Shown: positions 27,857 to 36,399 of the stretch, in pieces | Numbering within the stretch: the first letter of the stretch is position 1 | How the letters are laid out: the number at the start of each line of letters is the position of its first letter | NCBI RefSeq assembly: GCF_900604315.1 | Contig: NZ_LR026978.1 | Coordinates: 2,990,325 to 3,054,324 of the forward strand | Length of the DNA: 64,000 bases | DNA from: [Erwinia] mediterraneensis | Lineage (GTDB): Bacteria; Pseudomonadota; Gammaproteobacteria; Enterobacterales; Enterobacteriaceae | Direction of reading: 5' to 3' | The notes under the pieces: model-generated | The model's input: only the letters and a program-made list of their open reading frames with translations | Told to the model about the DNA's origin: nothing | The model's database searches: none | Translations under genes and position numbers: made by a program

Positions 27857-29362
27857 TTAGCCTAAATTACCCGTCAGACGACGGTGAAAGTCGGTGCTGC
27901 GCAGGTCGAGGCCTTCAATCTTAACGGTTGCGCCATAACGCTGATAGCGGTGTTCAATTGCATCCAGGGCGGCAACGGTAGAAGCATCCCAGATTTGCGC
28001 ATGGGTGAGATCGATGATCACCTGCTTCGGGTCATGGGCGTAATCAAAATGCTCAAAAAGATCGTTGCTGCTGGCAAAGAACAGCGGACCACGAACGTTA
28101 TAGCGCACCTGCTCGCCATCCTCACTCAACTGGCGTTCCGCGTGGATCACATGCGCAACGCGGCGGGCAAAAAGAACCATGGCGATAATCACGCCCGCCA
28201 GCACGCCCAGGGCCAGATTACTGGTCCAGACGGTGACAGCAACGGTCAGCACCATCACAAAAGTTTCGGACCAGGGCATGCGTTTCAGGGTGGCGGGCTG
28301 CAGGCTATGCCAGTTGACGGTTTTCACCGCTACCACCATCATGATCCCCGCCAGCACTACCATCGGGATTTTTGCCATAATCTGGCTCAACCCGGTCACC
28401 AGCAGAAGCAGAACCAGCGCGGCAGCCACGGTAGAAACCCGGGTACGCGCTTTGCCCAGTTCAACATTTACAATGGTCTGGCCGATCATTGCGCAACCGG
28501 CAATGCCGCCATAAAAACCGGCAAAGATATTTGCGATGCCCAGCCCCCAGGATTCGCGACGCTTACTGGAAGGGGTATCAGTAAGATCATCCACCAGTTT
28601 CGCCGTCAGCAGCGACTCCATCAGCCCGACAAAGGCGATACTCAGGGCGGTTGGCCAGATAATCTGTAAGGTAGCCAGATTTAACGGAACCAACAGCTGG
28701 GTGAAGCCCGGCAGACCCGCGCTCATCGGGCCTTCATCGCCGACGTCTGGCACCGGATAACCCATCAGTAACGCCACGGCGGTCACCACCACAATCGCCA
28801 CCAGCGGCGAGGGCACGCTTTTCAGCACGCGCGGCAGCAACAAGACAATCGCCAGCGTCACGGCAAAGAGTCCCCACACCAGACCGGACTGTCCCCAGAC
28901 ATGGGGGACCTGAGCAAAGAAGATCAACACTCCAAGCGCATTCACAAAGCCCAGCATCACCGAGCGGGGGATATAACGCATCATGCGCGCCAGGCCAGCG
29001 AGACCAAAGACTATCTGAATAACGCCACCCATCACGACCGCGGGCAAAATATATTCAACACCATAAACATGCACCATGGGACCGATAACCAGCGCGACCG
29101 AACCCGCAGCGGCGGTCACCATCGCCGGGCGGCCGCCCAGAATCGATAATGTCAGACACAACACCACGGAGGCGATCAGGCTCACCTTAGGATCAACACC
29201 GGCGATAACAGAAAAGGAGATCACTTCCGGGATCAGGGCCAGCGCAGTAATGACACCGGCCAGACATTCACGGGTGAGCAGTGCAGGCGAACGCAATACG
29301 CGTCCCACACTCAGTTCACTATCCACGGGCTCATGCGTAGTGACGTCGTTTGAATGACTCAT
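27857..29362 (-). CDS. SulP family anion transporter with STAS domain
   Basis: A 501-aa inner-membrane transporter of the SulP family. The hydrophobic core (about residues 25-390) includes GVITALALIPEVISFSVIAG near the first helix and the conserved GGIAGCAMIGQTIVNV segment; a short STAS domain (about 410-500) ends with VIIDLTHAQIWDASTVAALD. Substrates in the family are sulfate, bicarbonate or dicarboxylates; the subtype here is not decidable. I placed the start at ATG 29362 (MSHSNDVTTHEP); the frame runs to 29440. Confidence 0.88.
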   Translation of the reverse strand: MSHSNDVTTHEPVDSELSVGRVLRSPALLTRECLAGVITALALIPEVISFSVIAGVDPKVSLIASVVLCLTLSILGGRPAMVTAAAGSVALVIGPMVHVYGVEYILPAVVMGGVIQIVFGLAGLARMMRYIPRSVMLGFVNALGVLIFFAQVPHVWGQSGLVWGLFAVTLAIVLLLPRVLKSVPSPLVAIVVVTAVALLMGYPVPDVGDEGPMSAGLPGFTQLLVPLNLATLQIIWPTALSIAFVGLMESLLTAKLVDDLTDTPSSKRRESWGLGIANIFAGFYGGIAGCAMIGQTIVNVELGKARTRVSTVAAALVLLLLVTGLSQIMAKIPMVVLAGIMMVVAVKTVNWHSLQPATLKRMPWSETFVMVLTVAVTVWTSNLALGVLAGVIIAMVLFARRVAHVIHAERQLSEDGEQVRYNVRGPLFFASSNDLFEHFDYAHDPKQVIIDLTHAQIWDASTVAALDAIEHRYQRYGATVKIEGLDLRSTDFHRRLTGNLG

Positions 29363-29530
29363 AGATTGTTGCAGGCTCTTTTTATTTTCGCTCTCTGCAC
29401 GGTAAAGGCAGAGAAAAATGAAGGAGATGAAAATCGTCACCGATGTTACCGGGCAACGCCGCCGGAAGCCAGCGTGAAGTGCAGGAGAAGAACCAGGTCA
29501 GGCACTGATCATTGTCAGGATAAAAAATGA

Positions 29531-29565
29531 CCTCTGAAGGTGGAAATCCACAACACCTTCAGAGG
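29531..29565. repeat. Perfect 12-bp inverted repeat (hairpin)
   Basis: CCTCTGAAGGTG (29531-29542) pairs perfectly with CACCTTCAGAGG (29554-29565) around an 11-nt loop. The loop side contains TGGAAATCCA, itself self-complementary, so two alternative folds are possible. No T run follows. It lies 169 bp upstream of the sulP start. Confidence 0.7.
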
Positions 29566-29571
29566 CGACGC

Positions 29572-29583
29572 AATGACGTCATT
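29572..29583. promoter_or_regulatory. Perfect 12-bp palindrome AATGACGTCATT
   Basis: AATGACGTCATT begins 6 bp after the hairpin at 29531-29565. It could be a binding site for a dimeric regulator in the region upstream of sulP. No regulator gene is adjacent. Confidence 0.4.
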
Positions 29584-29873
29584 CGTTACAGAATCTTTAC
29601 AGGATTCATGGGGCATAAAGCTATACAAAACTGTTAAACATGTACAATATTTTCATGATCATTTTGTGCTAATCCTTTATATACATATAGTTATAACTGC
29701 TTCAGATTGTTATGAACAGCGTGAAAAGTTGTACAAGTTACTGTTGATTATTTTTTTGCTGTTGTAGTAAAGGTGCCTGCAGATGTGCTTCAGGCGCATA
29801 AATAAGCAAAGGAAATAGGGAGTTACGCCAGCGCATCCTCAGTATTGTGCGGGGAGGATCCAGAGGAGGCCAT

Positions 29874-30002
29874 ATGAACGGCTTTGGAGAGGGCTGTGTT
29901 GCGTATCAGAACGGGGCGGCAACCGGGAGTAGCGCGCCCGTGGGTGGGCGCGCTATCGCTAAGGGGGAACAGACGTCAAAAGCGCTTTTGCTGACCAGTT
30001 GA
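29874..30002 (+). CDS. Possible 42-aa small protein
   Basis: ATG 29874 is preceded by AGGAGG at 4 nt and opens 42 codons (MNGFGEGCVAYQNGAATGSS, then APVGGRAIAKGEQTSKALLL). The strong ribosome site argues for translation; the short spacing and an internal 10-bp GC hairpin (29930-29955) argue against. No known family. Treat as a candidate only. Confidence 0.3.
   Translation: MNGFGEGCVAYQNGAATGSSAPVGGRAIAKGEQTSKALLLTS
29930..29955. terminator. GC-rich hairpin, uncertain role
   Basis: TAGCGCGCCC (29930-29939) pairs perfectly with GGGCGCGCTA (29946-29955) around a 6-nt loop. No T run follows on either strand. It lies 68 bp beyond the DUF2000 gene end on the minus strand, so termination of that operon is possible. 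A 14-bp palindrome CAAAAGCGCTTTTG (29977-29990) lies between. Confidence 0.4.
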
Positions 30003-30023
30003 CGCTGGCGGTCCCGGTTTTGC

Positions 30024-30434
30024 TTACTGACCGTACAAACGCAGTCTGGCCGTCAGTTTACGCAGCGCTTTTTTCTCGCCGACGATCGCCAGCCCCAGCA
30101 GGCGCCAGGCTTCGCCCGGCAACTGACGCATGGCTGCGCTGAAAGCCTGATAATCCGTTGTTGTCTGACCCTCTTCCGGGAACAGAATAAGGTCAAACGC
30201 TTCACCATCGCAGCGATCGCGCAGCGCGCTGAATTCCGCCTGACTGGCTGCCAGTACCGGAATACCCACCGGGATCAGACCCGGATAGTCACGCTGCCCG
30301 GCATCATACAGCGGCTCGCCAACAAAGCCCGGATGGCGCTGGCCAAGGGTCAGCGCAATCACTGCCGCAGCATTCGCCGCTTTGCCGGGCGCTAAGTCTT
30401 CATTCAAAATCATCACACATCGTTGTTCCTGCAT
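30024..30434 (-). CDS. DUF2000 family protein
   Basis: A 136-aa protein of the DUF2000 (PTH2-like fold) family: MILNEDLAPGKAANAAAVIA at the start, GVPVLAASQAEF-like middle and ALGIVGEKKALRKLT-like end. Function is unknown. The frame is open to 30596, but GGAG lies 8 nt before ATG 30434. It starts 41 bp after the AraC-type regulator on the same strand, and the two form a conserved regulator-DUF2000 pair in Gram-negatives as far as I recall. Confidence 0.82.
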   Translation of the reverse strand: MQEQRCVMILNEDLAPGKAANAAAVIALTLGQRHPGFVGEPLYDAGQRDYPGLIPVGIPVLAASQAEFSALRDRCDGEAFDLILFPEEGQTTTDYQAFSAAMRQLPGEAWRLLGLAIVGEKKALRKLTARLRLYGQ

Positions 30435-30474
30435 CGCCATTTCTCCGTGCAAAAATCGTATCATGGCGAAACGT

Positions 30475-31323
30475 TTAGCGCGGGTCTGGAAGATTTGTGC
30501 AGGCGAGCTGATAACGGGCAGGGGTGAGATGACAGGCACGCTTAAACCAGCGGCCAAGATGACTTTGATCGGCAAAGCCGAGCTGTGCAGCAACATCGGC
30601 AGGTGGCTGGCCCTGTGCCAGTAAACGTCGGGCCTGACATAGCCGCAGCTGAATCAGCCAGGCGTGGGGAGGCAGGCCATACGCCGCCTGAAATTCCCGC
30701 GACAGACGGAAACGATCGACATCCAGCGCCTGAGACATGGCCTGCAGACCCGGATTCGCCGTGTGATGTGCTATCAGCCAGTCGCGCGCCCGCTGCGCCA
30801 GAGCCTTATCAGGGCGAAAGGACGGGGCGCTGTTACGCCACAGCGGATGCTGGCTGAGCAGCAGAAACAGGCGATCCAGCGCCGCTTCTTTTACCATCGT
30901 CACTTCATCCTGCCAGAGGTCATCGAAGCAGTTCCAGACGGCATGCGCCAGCTGATCATCCTGCTGTAGCGTGGCGGCAAAGTGCAACTCCTGGCCCGCC
31001 GGGGCAGCAGCAAAAAGCTCGCTGAGCTGCTGTTGCACATACGCCTGTGAAAAGTAGAGCATGCGGTAGGTAAAGCCGCAGGCGTCAATGGCGTCCCCAT
31101 CATGGAGTTCTTCCGGTTCCAGCATGAACACCGTACCGGGACGGCTGCGATGTTGCCGACGACGGGAATGAAACTGCTGGATACCCTGTTCCGTCACGCC
31201 GATCAGATAACTGTCATGCCAGTGCGGGTCATAAGCATGACCGGTAAAGTGGGCGCGAATGGCTTCAATACCGCTGGCGCTGTCGCGGCGCAGGTCGATC
31301 CAGCTTTGAGGCGTGGTTATCAT
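30475..31323 (-). CDS. AraC family transcriptional regulator
   Basis: A 282-aa regulator with an N-terminal cupin-like AraC_binding domain (HWHDSYLIGVTEQGIQQF, residues about 35-55) and C-terminal paired helix-turn-helix motifs (LQAMSQALDVDRFRLSREFQ; PPADVAAQLGFADQSHLGRW, residues about 195-270). I chose ATG 31323 (MITTPQSWIDL); an upstream ATG at 31386 would add 21 residues. It is upstream of and probably co-transcribed with the DUF2000 gene. The ligand is unknown. Confidence 0.88.
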   Translation of the reverse strand: MITTPQSWIDLRRDSASGIEAIRAHFTGHAYDPHWHDSYLIGVTEQGIQQFHSRRRQHRSRPGTVFMLEPEELHDGDAIDACGFTYRMLYFSQAYVQQQLSELFAAAPAGQELHFAATLQQDDQLAHAVWNCFDDLWQDEVTMVKEAALDRLFLLLSQHPLWRNSAPSFRPDKALAQRARDWLIAHHTANPGLQAMSQALDVDRFRLSREFQAAYGLPPHAWLIQLRLCQARRLLAQGQPPADVAAQLGFADQSHLGRWFKRACHLTPARYQLACTNLPDPR

Positions 31324-31451
31324 AACTTTTGCAGCTTCTCTTGCAGCGAACAGGAAAGGTCTAACATTTCCCGGCGTTGCGGGCAAGCGTAAGCCAGGAG
31401 AGAGGAAAAATTCCCTGGCGGAACCCCTTTTCCCTGCTATTTTTTAATGCG

Positions 31452-31457
31452 TATAAT
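31452..31457 (+). promoter_or_regulatory. -10 box of the marR-efflux operon
   Basis: TATAAT at 31452-31457 is a consensus -10; the -35 region (TTTCCC at 17 bp) is poor, as expected for a regulated promoter. The palindrome at 31472-31485 would cover +8 to +21 of the transcript. Confidence 0.55.
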
Positions 31458-31471
31458 ACCAGCACTATTTA

Positions 31472-31485
31472 GTTAGATATCTAAC
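31472..31485. promoter_or_regulatory. Perfect 14-bp palindrome, candidate MarR operator
   Basis: GTTAGATATCTAAC is perfectly symmetric and lies 20 bp before ATG 31506 of the marR-type gene, just downstream of TATAAT. MarR/SlyA sites have this form (TTAG...CTAA core). It should mediate autorepression of the whole efflux operon. Confidence 0.7.
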
Positions 31486-31505
31486 CATTAGAGCGCTATG
31501 TTTTG

Positions 31506-31934
31506 ATGCCGCAATCGCAACATTTTTCCCGTCTGCTTCATTTAACTGCCCATGCCTGGCGCCTGGCGATTAACCGTCGTCTGAAAGAGAGCGGGCTGAG
31601 CATGAGCAGCTGGATGGCAATCGCCACGCTGGCTAATGAGCCGGCTCCCCTGACGCAAAAGGCGCTGGCGCAGCTGCTCGGGCTGGAAGAAGCCAGCGTC
31701 GTGACGCTGGTAGACCGCCTGGTGAAAAATGGGTTGCTGATGCGCGTTCAGCCGGCAGATGACCGCCGCAAGCGTCTGCTGGTCTTAACGGAGGCGGGCA
31801 ATGTAGCCTTCGGTGAGGTGGAAGCGCAGGCAGACGCCTTGCGCAACGAATTGCTCAGCCAGATTAATCCCGACGATCTGGCAGTAACCCGACGGGTACT
31901 GCAGCAGCTGTTAACTTCTCTCGGGACGGTATAA
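31506..31934 (+). CDS. MarR family transcriptional regulator
   Basis: A 142-aa winged-helix regulator: LKESGLSMSSWMAIATLANE, LTQKALAQLLGLEEASVVTL, VDRLVKNGLLMRVQPADDRR and KRLLVLTEAG are the standard MarR order, close to SlyA/EmrR types. ATG 31506 is preferred; a TTG one codon earlier is possible. It is the first gene of a four-gene operon; ligand binding should release the palindrome and induce the pump. Confidence 0.9.
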   Translation: MPQSQHFSRLLHLTAHAWRLAINRRLKESGLSMSSWMAIATLANEPAPLTQKALAQLLGLEEASVVTLVDRLVKNGLLMRVQPADDRRKRLLVLTEAGNVAFGEVEAQADALRNELLSQINPDDLAVTRRVLQQLLTSLGTV

Positions 31935-31937
31935 ACG

Positions 31938-33623
31938 GTGGCGAAACGTAATCCTTACGCACCCCGCGAGTGGCTGCCGCATGAAAAACCGATGCTGCCC
32001 GGCTCGCCCTCAACGCCCTTACATCCGACACCGAAACGTATCGCCTTCGGGCTCACGGGCCTGCTCATTTCCCTGACCGGTGCGCTGAGCAACGCGCTGG
32101 TCAGCGCCAATCTGATGAATCTGCAGGGCACCTTCGCCGCCTATTCCAGTGAGATCGCCTGGCTGCCGGCGGTCTATGTGATGGGGAATATCTCGATTAA
32201 TCTGCTGCTGGTGAAATTCCGCCAGCAGTTTGGCCTGCGCCTGTTTACCGAAGCCTTTCTGGTGCTCTACACGCTGTTGGCCTTCTTTCACATCTTTTCC
32301 AACGACCTGCAGTCGGCGATTATTGTGCGTACCGCGCACGGGATGGCGGCGGCGGCGCTCAGCTCGCTCGGCATCTATTATCAAATTCAGGCCTGGCCCG
32401 CGCAGCACCGGCTGAAGGCGCTGGTGATTGGCCTGACCGCCTCGCAACTGGCGATCCCGCTGGCGCGTCTCTTTTCTACCGAGTTGCTGCAGCTGGAGGA
32501 GTGGCGCGGGCTCTATCTGTTTGAACTGGGGCTGGCGTTGATTGCACTGGGCTGCGTGCTGATGCTGAAATTACCGCCCGGAGATCGCGTTAAAGCCTTC
32601 GAAAAACTCGATTTTGTAACCTTTATCCTGATGGCACCGGGGCTGGGGCTGCTCTGCGGTGTGCTGTCGCTGGGACGTATCGACTGGTGGTTTACCACCC
32701 CGTGGCTTGGTATCTGTCTGATGATTGCGCTGGTATTGATTGTGGCTGCCGTGCTGGTGGAACACAACCGGCAGAATCCCCTGATCAATACACGCTGGCT
32801 CAGCAGCGGCTCGATGGTGCGCCTGGGCATTGTGATGATCATGATACGTATCGTCCTCGCGGAGCAGAATACCGGTGCGGTGGGCTTTTTACAGCAGCTT
32901 GGTCTGCAGAACGATCAGATGCGTGGCCTGGCGCTGGCGATTATTACCGGCGTTCTGACGGGCATGATAGTGAGTGCGCTGACCCTCAGGCGCGACCATT
33001 TTAACTGGCCGATTGTCACCTCGCTGGCGATTATCGTTGTCGCCTCACTGATGGATGCCCATTCCAGTCCTCTCACCCGTGGCAATAACATGTACCTGAG
33101 CCAGTTTCTGCTCGGCTTCAGCAGTACCTTTTTCCTGACGCCCGCGTTGCTGCTGAATATCGGCACCGTGGTAACCCAGCCGAAGAATCTGGTAAGTTTT
33201 GTGGTGCTGTTTGGCATCAGTCAGAACCTGGGGGGTCTGATTGGAGCCGCGATCCTCGGCACCTTCCAGGTGGTGCGGGAAAAATATCACTCCAGCCAGC
33301 TGGCCGATCAACTGTCGCTGTTGAATCCCAACGTCACAGAACGCCTTAACCAGTACAGCGCGCTGTTCAACAGTCAGCTCAGCGATCCTGCTCTGCTGAG
33401 TGCGCAGAGCACGGCGCAGCTGCAGCAGGTGGCGACGCAGCAGGCTAACATTCTTGCTTATAACGATACCTATTTACTGACTGCCAGTTTAGCCAGCATC
33501 ACGCTGATGTGGGTGCTGTGGCGCCTGGGTCGCCGACGCTTTCTTGACTGGCGTCAGGCACGTCTTAATCCGGCCACACCTCCGCAGGCAGCCACTTCAG
33601 TCACCACAACGGAGCAACAATGA
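31938..33623 (+). CDS. DHA2 family MFS efflux pump (EmrB-like)
   Basis: A 561-aa inner-membrane exporter with about 14 helices, the DHA2/EmrB type. It starts at GTG 31938, three bases after marR. Characteristic are VSANLMNLQGTFAAYSSEIA with AWLPAVYVMGNIS in the first helices; a long periplasmic loop between the last helices (about 460-525) holds LSLLNPNVTERLNQYSALFN. With the following membrane fusion protein and outer-membrane factor it forms a complete H+-driven tripartite pump. Substrate unknown. Confidence 0.88.
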   Translation: MAKRNPYAPREWLPHEKPMLPGSPSTPLHPTPKRIAFGLTGLLISLTGALSNALVSANLMNLQGTFAAYSSEIAWLPAVYVMGNISINLLLVKFRQQFGLRLFTEAFLVLYTLLAFFHIFSNDLQSAIIVRTAHGMAAAALSSLGIYYQIQAWPAQHRLKALVIGLTASQLAIPLARLFSTELLQLEEWRGLYLFELGLALIALGCVLMLKLPPGDRVKAFEKLDFVTFILMAPGLGLLCGVLSLGRIDWWFTTPWLGICLMIALVLIVAAVLVEHNRQNPLINTRWLSSGSMVRLGIVMIMIRIVLAEQNTGAVGFLQQLGLQNDQMRGLALAIITGVLTGMIVSALTLRRDHFNWPIVTSLAIIVVASLMDAHSSPLTRGNNMYLSQFLLGFSSTFFLTPALLLNIGTVVTQPKNLVSFVVLFGISQNLGGLIGAAILGTFQVVREKYHSSQLADQLSLLNPNVTERLNQYSALFNSQLSDPALLSAQSTAQLQQVATQQANILAYNDTYLLTASLASITLMWVLWRLGRRRFLDWRQARLNPATPPQAATSVTTTEQQ

Positions 33624-34714
33624 GTCAGCAGGATGAAAACCAGACAGCAGAACGCAAACGCATCAGGCGGCGACAGATGTTGTCGATTATTGTCGGCAGC
33701 GGCATCGCCATCGTTGGCATATTGGTCATTCTTTATGCCTGGCAGCTGTGGCCCTTTACCAGCGCGGTACAGAGCACAGAAAATGCCTATGTGCGCGGCC
33801 AGGTGACCTTTATCAGCCCGCAGGTCAATGGTTATCTGACCGAGGTTAAGGTGATCGACCTGCAGCCGGTGAAAAAAGGGGAGCTGCTGATGACGATTGA
33901 CGATCGTATCTACCGTCAGCGCGTGCATCAGGCGCAGGCGCAGCTGGCGATGAAACAGGCGGCGCTTAACAACAATCTGCAACAGCGGCGCAGTGCCGAA
34001 GCCACCATTCTGAGCAACAAAGCGGCCATTGAGAATGCCAGAGCGCAGGCGTTAAAAAGCAGTCTTGACCTGAAACGGGTCGAAAATCTGACGGCAGATG
34101 GTTCACTCTCTGTCCGCGAGCGCGATGCCGCACGCGCCGCCAATGCGCAGGCGCAGGCGCAGGTGCGTCAGGCGGAGGCGACGCTGGCGGTATCACAGCA
34201 GAATCTGCAAACGGTAACAGTGAATCGCGCCGCGCTGGAAGGAGATGTAGAAAGCGCCCGAGCCGCGCTGGAGCTGGCGGAGATTGATCTGGCGAATACA
34301 CGTATTCTTGCCCCCGAAACCGGCCAGCTGGGGCAGCTTTCGGTACGTAAGGGCGCTTATGTCACCGCCGGGACGCGCCTCACTTCTATTGTGCCCGACA
34401 GCAAATGGGTGATCGCTAACCTGAAAGAGACGCAGATGGCCTGGGTGCGACCGGGCCTGCCGGTGAGATTTACCGTCGATGCGTTGAACGGCAGAGAATT
34501 TACCGGCAGCGTGGAGTATATCTCGCCAGCGGCGGGGTCGGAATTCAGCGCCATTTCGCCCGATAATGCCACCGGCAACTTTGTGAAAATCGCCCAGCGT
34601 ATTCCGGTGCGGATCAAAATTACCTCGTCAGAGCAGGCATTGCTGCGCCCCGGTATGTCAGTGCAGGTGCATATTGATACTTCTTCAGCGATAAATGCCG
34701 GGGATGCGCCATGA
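33620..34714 (+). CDS. HlyD/EmrA-type membrane fusion protein
   Basis: A 364-aa periplasmic adaptor. One N-terminal transmembrane helix (about residues 19-45: MLSIIVGSGIAIVGILVILY) is followed by a biotinyl-lipoyl half-motif (ENAYVRGQVTFISPQVNGYL), a long alpha-hairpin (about 90-200) and the second lipoyl half (DLANTRILAPETGQLGQLSV). The ATG overlaps the pump's stop codon (ATGA), showing translational coupling. It bridges pump and outer-membrane channel. Confidence 0.9.
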   Translation: MSQQDENQTAERKRIRRRQMLSIIVGSGIAIVGILVILYAWQLWPFTSAVQSTENAYVRGQVTFISPQVNGYLTEVKVIDLQPVKKGELLMTIDDRIYRQRVHQAQAQLAMKQAALNNNLQQRRSAEATILSNKAAIENARAQALKSSLDLKRVENLTADGSLSVRERDAARAANAQAQAQVRQAEATLAVSQQNLQTVTVNRAALEGDVESARAALELAEIDLANTRILAPETGQLGQLSVRKGAYVTAGTRLTSIVPDSKWVIANLKETQMAWVRPGLPVRFTVDALNGREFTGSVEYISPAAGSEFSAISPDNATGNFVKIAQRIPVRIKITSSEQALLRPGMSVQVHIDTSSAINAGDAP

Positions 34715-36087
34715 GTCGGCCAGCGCTGATGACGATGTTGCTGCTCCTGACCCTCAGCGGCTGCGTGACCCATGTGGAAAAAGCGCCTTCTTCACTGCCG
34801 ATCCCCCCTGCATGGCGTAATCAGGCGGGGCCGGGGGCTGCGCCAGAAGCGAACTGGTGGCGCGCCTTCCGCGATCCGGCCCTGAGCCAGCTGGTGGAGC
34901 AGGCGCTGCGCCATAACCCGGATATTCTTACGGCGCGGGCGCGGGTGGATGAGTATCGTGCCCGCTTACGTGCCACGCGCGGCGATGATTTCCCCGCGCT
35001 GAGTGCGGGTGTCGCCGCAACCCGTGAACGTACGCTTTCCGCCGCTACCGGCCAGCCTTATGAAACCGCGGTTTTTCAGGGACTGCTGCAGGCGAATTAC
35101 GATGTTGATCTCTGGGGAGCCCGCAGCAGCAGCGTCGATGCCGCCCGGGCTTCGCTGGCGGCGCAGCAGGCGGCCGCCGCCGCTGCGGAACTGACCATTG
35201 CCAGCTCCGTGGCCTCCGGTTATCTCAATCTCTGCGCGCTGGATGAACAGCTGCGCGTGACGCGCGCGACGCTGGAAACACGGGAAAATTCATTGCGTCT
35301 GGCGGAGCGCCAGTTCCAGACCGGCTATACCTCGCGCCTGGAGTGGATGCAGGCGGCTTCCGAGTATCAGACGGCGAAAGCGCAGGTGCCGCAGCTGGAA
35401 CATCAGATCGCTGAACAGGAAAATGCGTTGAGCGTTCTGGTAGGCATGAACCCGCGCAACATCGCCCGCAGCCCCGGTTTTGATCAGATTATGCCGCATC
35501 AGTTACCGGCATTGCTGCCTTCGCAGCTGCTGGATCGGCGCCCTGACATTGTTCAGGCGCAACGTCAGCTGATCGCGGCCGATGCGTCGCTCGCTTCATC
35601 ACGGGCGCAGCTGCTGCCTTCGCTCAATCTGACCGCCAGCGGTACCTTGCAAAGTTCCGTCCTGCATCAGCTGGTGGATAATCCGTTTCGTCTCTGGAGC
35701 ATCGGCGGCAGCGTGCTGGCACCGCTCTTTAACCGCGAAGCGCTCACAGCACAGGTGGATGTCGCCATGGCTGCGCGCAATCAGGCGCTCTACGGTTACG
35801 AGCGGGTGGTACGCAATGCCTTTTCCGAGGTGAATACGGCAGTAGATGCTATCCGGCACGGCGAAGAGCAGCTGGCGGAACTGCAAAAGCAGGAACAGTT
35901 TGTCGCCGAAGCGTTACGCATCGCCCATAACCGCTACCAGAACGGCTATGCTTCCTATCTGGATGAACTCGATGCCCAGCGCACCTTGTTCAGCACCCGG
36001 CTGAATCTGGTCGCCGTGAAAAACAACTTACTGCAGGCGCAGATCGATCTCTATCGCGCACTGGGCGGCGGCTGGCAGGGTAGTTAA
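34711..36087 (+). CDS. Outer-membrane efflux lipoprotein (NodT/OprM type)
   Basis: A 458-aa TolC-family channel. LTLSGC at residues 12-17 is a lipobox, giving an acylated Cys 17. WWRAFRDPALSQLVEQALRHNPDI and the repeated helical segments (about 60-240 and 270-450) are typical of the NodT family. The ATG overlaps the stop of the adaptor gene (ATGA). With its own channel, the pump does not depend on TolC. Confidence 0.9.
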   Translation: MSRPALMTMLLLLTLSGCVTHVEKAPSSLPIPPAWRNQAGPGAAPEANWWRAFRDPALSQLVEQALRHNPDILTARARVDEYRARLRATRGDDFPALSAGVAATRERTLSAATGQPYETAVFQGLLQANYDVDLWGARSSSVDAARASLAAQQAAAAAAELTIASSVASGYLNLCALDEQLRVTRATLETRENSLRLAERQFQTGYTSRLEWMQAASEYQTAKAQVPQLEHQIAEQENALSVLVGMNPRNIARSPGFDQIMPHQLPALLPSQLLDRRPDIVQAQRQLIAADASLASSRAQLLPSLNLTASGTLQSSVLHQLVDNPFRLWSIGGSVLAPLFNREALTAQVDVAMAARNQALYGYERVVRNAFSEVNTAVDAIRHGEEQLAELQKQEQFVAEALRIAHNRYQNGYASYLDELDAQRTLFSTRLNLVAVKNNLLQAQIDLYRALGGGWQGS

Positions 36088-36225
36088 CTGATCGACTTCA
36101 CAGGCGTTTTCCCTTGCTGGTGCTTGCAGCCCGTGCCGGGACGCTTATAATCGGCGTTCTGATGCTGACCCTATGGATGGGCTGACTGTCGGATCATGGA
36201 GCCGTACACCCGCAAGGAGATATCG

Positions 36226-36399
36226 ATGGAAGCCAGAGATGACCTCTTAATCGCGATTATCGGATTACTCTCCGCCTGTCTGATTGGCGTCGTGTTCCTG
36301 TTCACCATCACCTGGCTGACCGATGTGCGTCACGCCAGCGACGCAGAGCTGGATGTGTACACCTGCCCTCTGCAGGCGCCGCCTTCTCAACGCTCCTGA
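36226..36399 (+). CDS. Small single-span membrane protein (57 aa)
   Basis: ATG 36226 has AAGGAG 6 nt upstream and gives a 57-aa protein: a short acidic start (MEARDDLL), one helix (IAIIGLLSACLIGVVFLFTI) and a polar tail with DVRHASDAELDVYTCPLQAP. The frame is open from 36196, but the ribosome site decides the later start. No family recognised. It is convergent with the glycosidase-like gene; its last 13 bases overlap that gene's end. Confidence 0.6.
   Translation: MEARDDLLIAIIGLLSACLIGVVFLFTITWLTDVRHASDAELDVYTCPLQAPPSQRS

Noticed and set aside
27884..28669. 261-codon plus-strand frame opposite sulP
   Set aside because: His/Gln-rich shadow of the transporter's hydrophobic codons.
29540..29767. 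75-codon plus-strand frame in the sulP upstream region
   Set aside because: No ribosome site and no family; overlaps the hairpin and palindrome.
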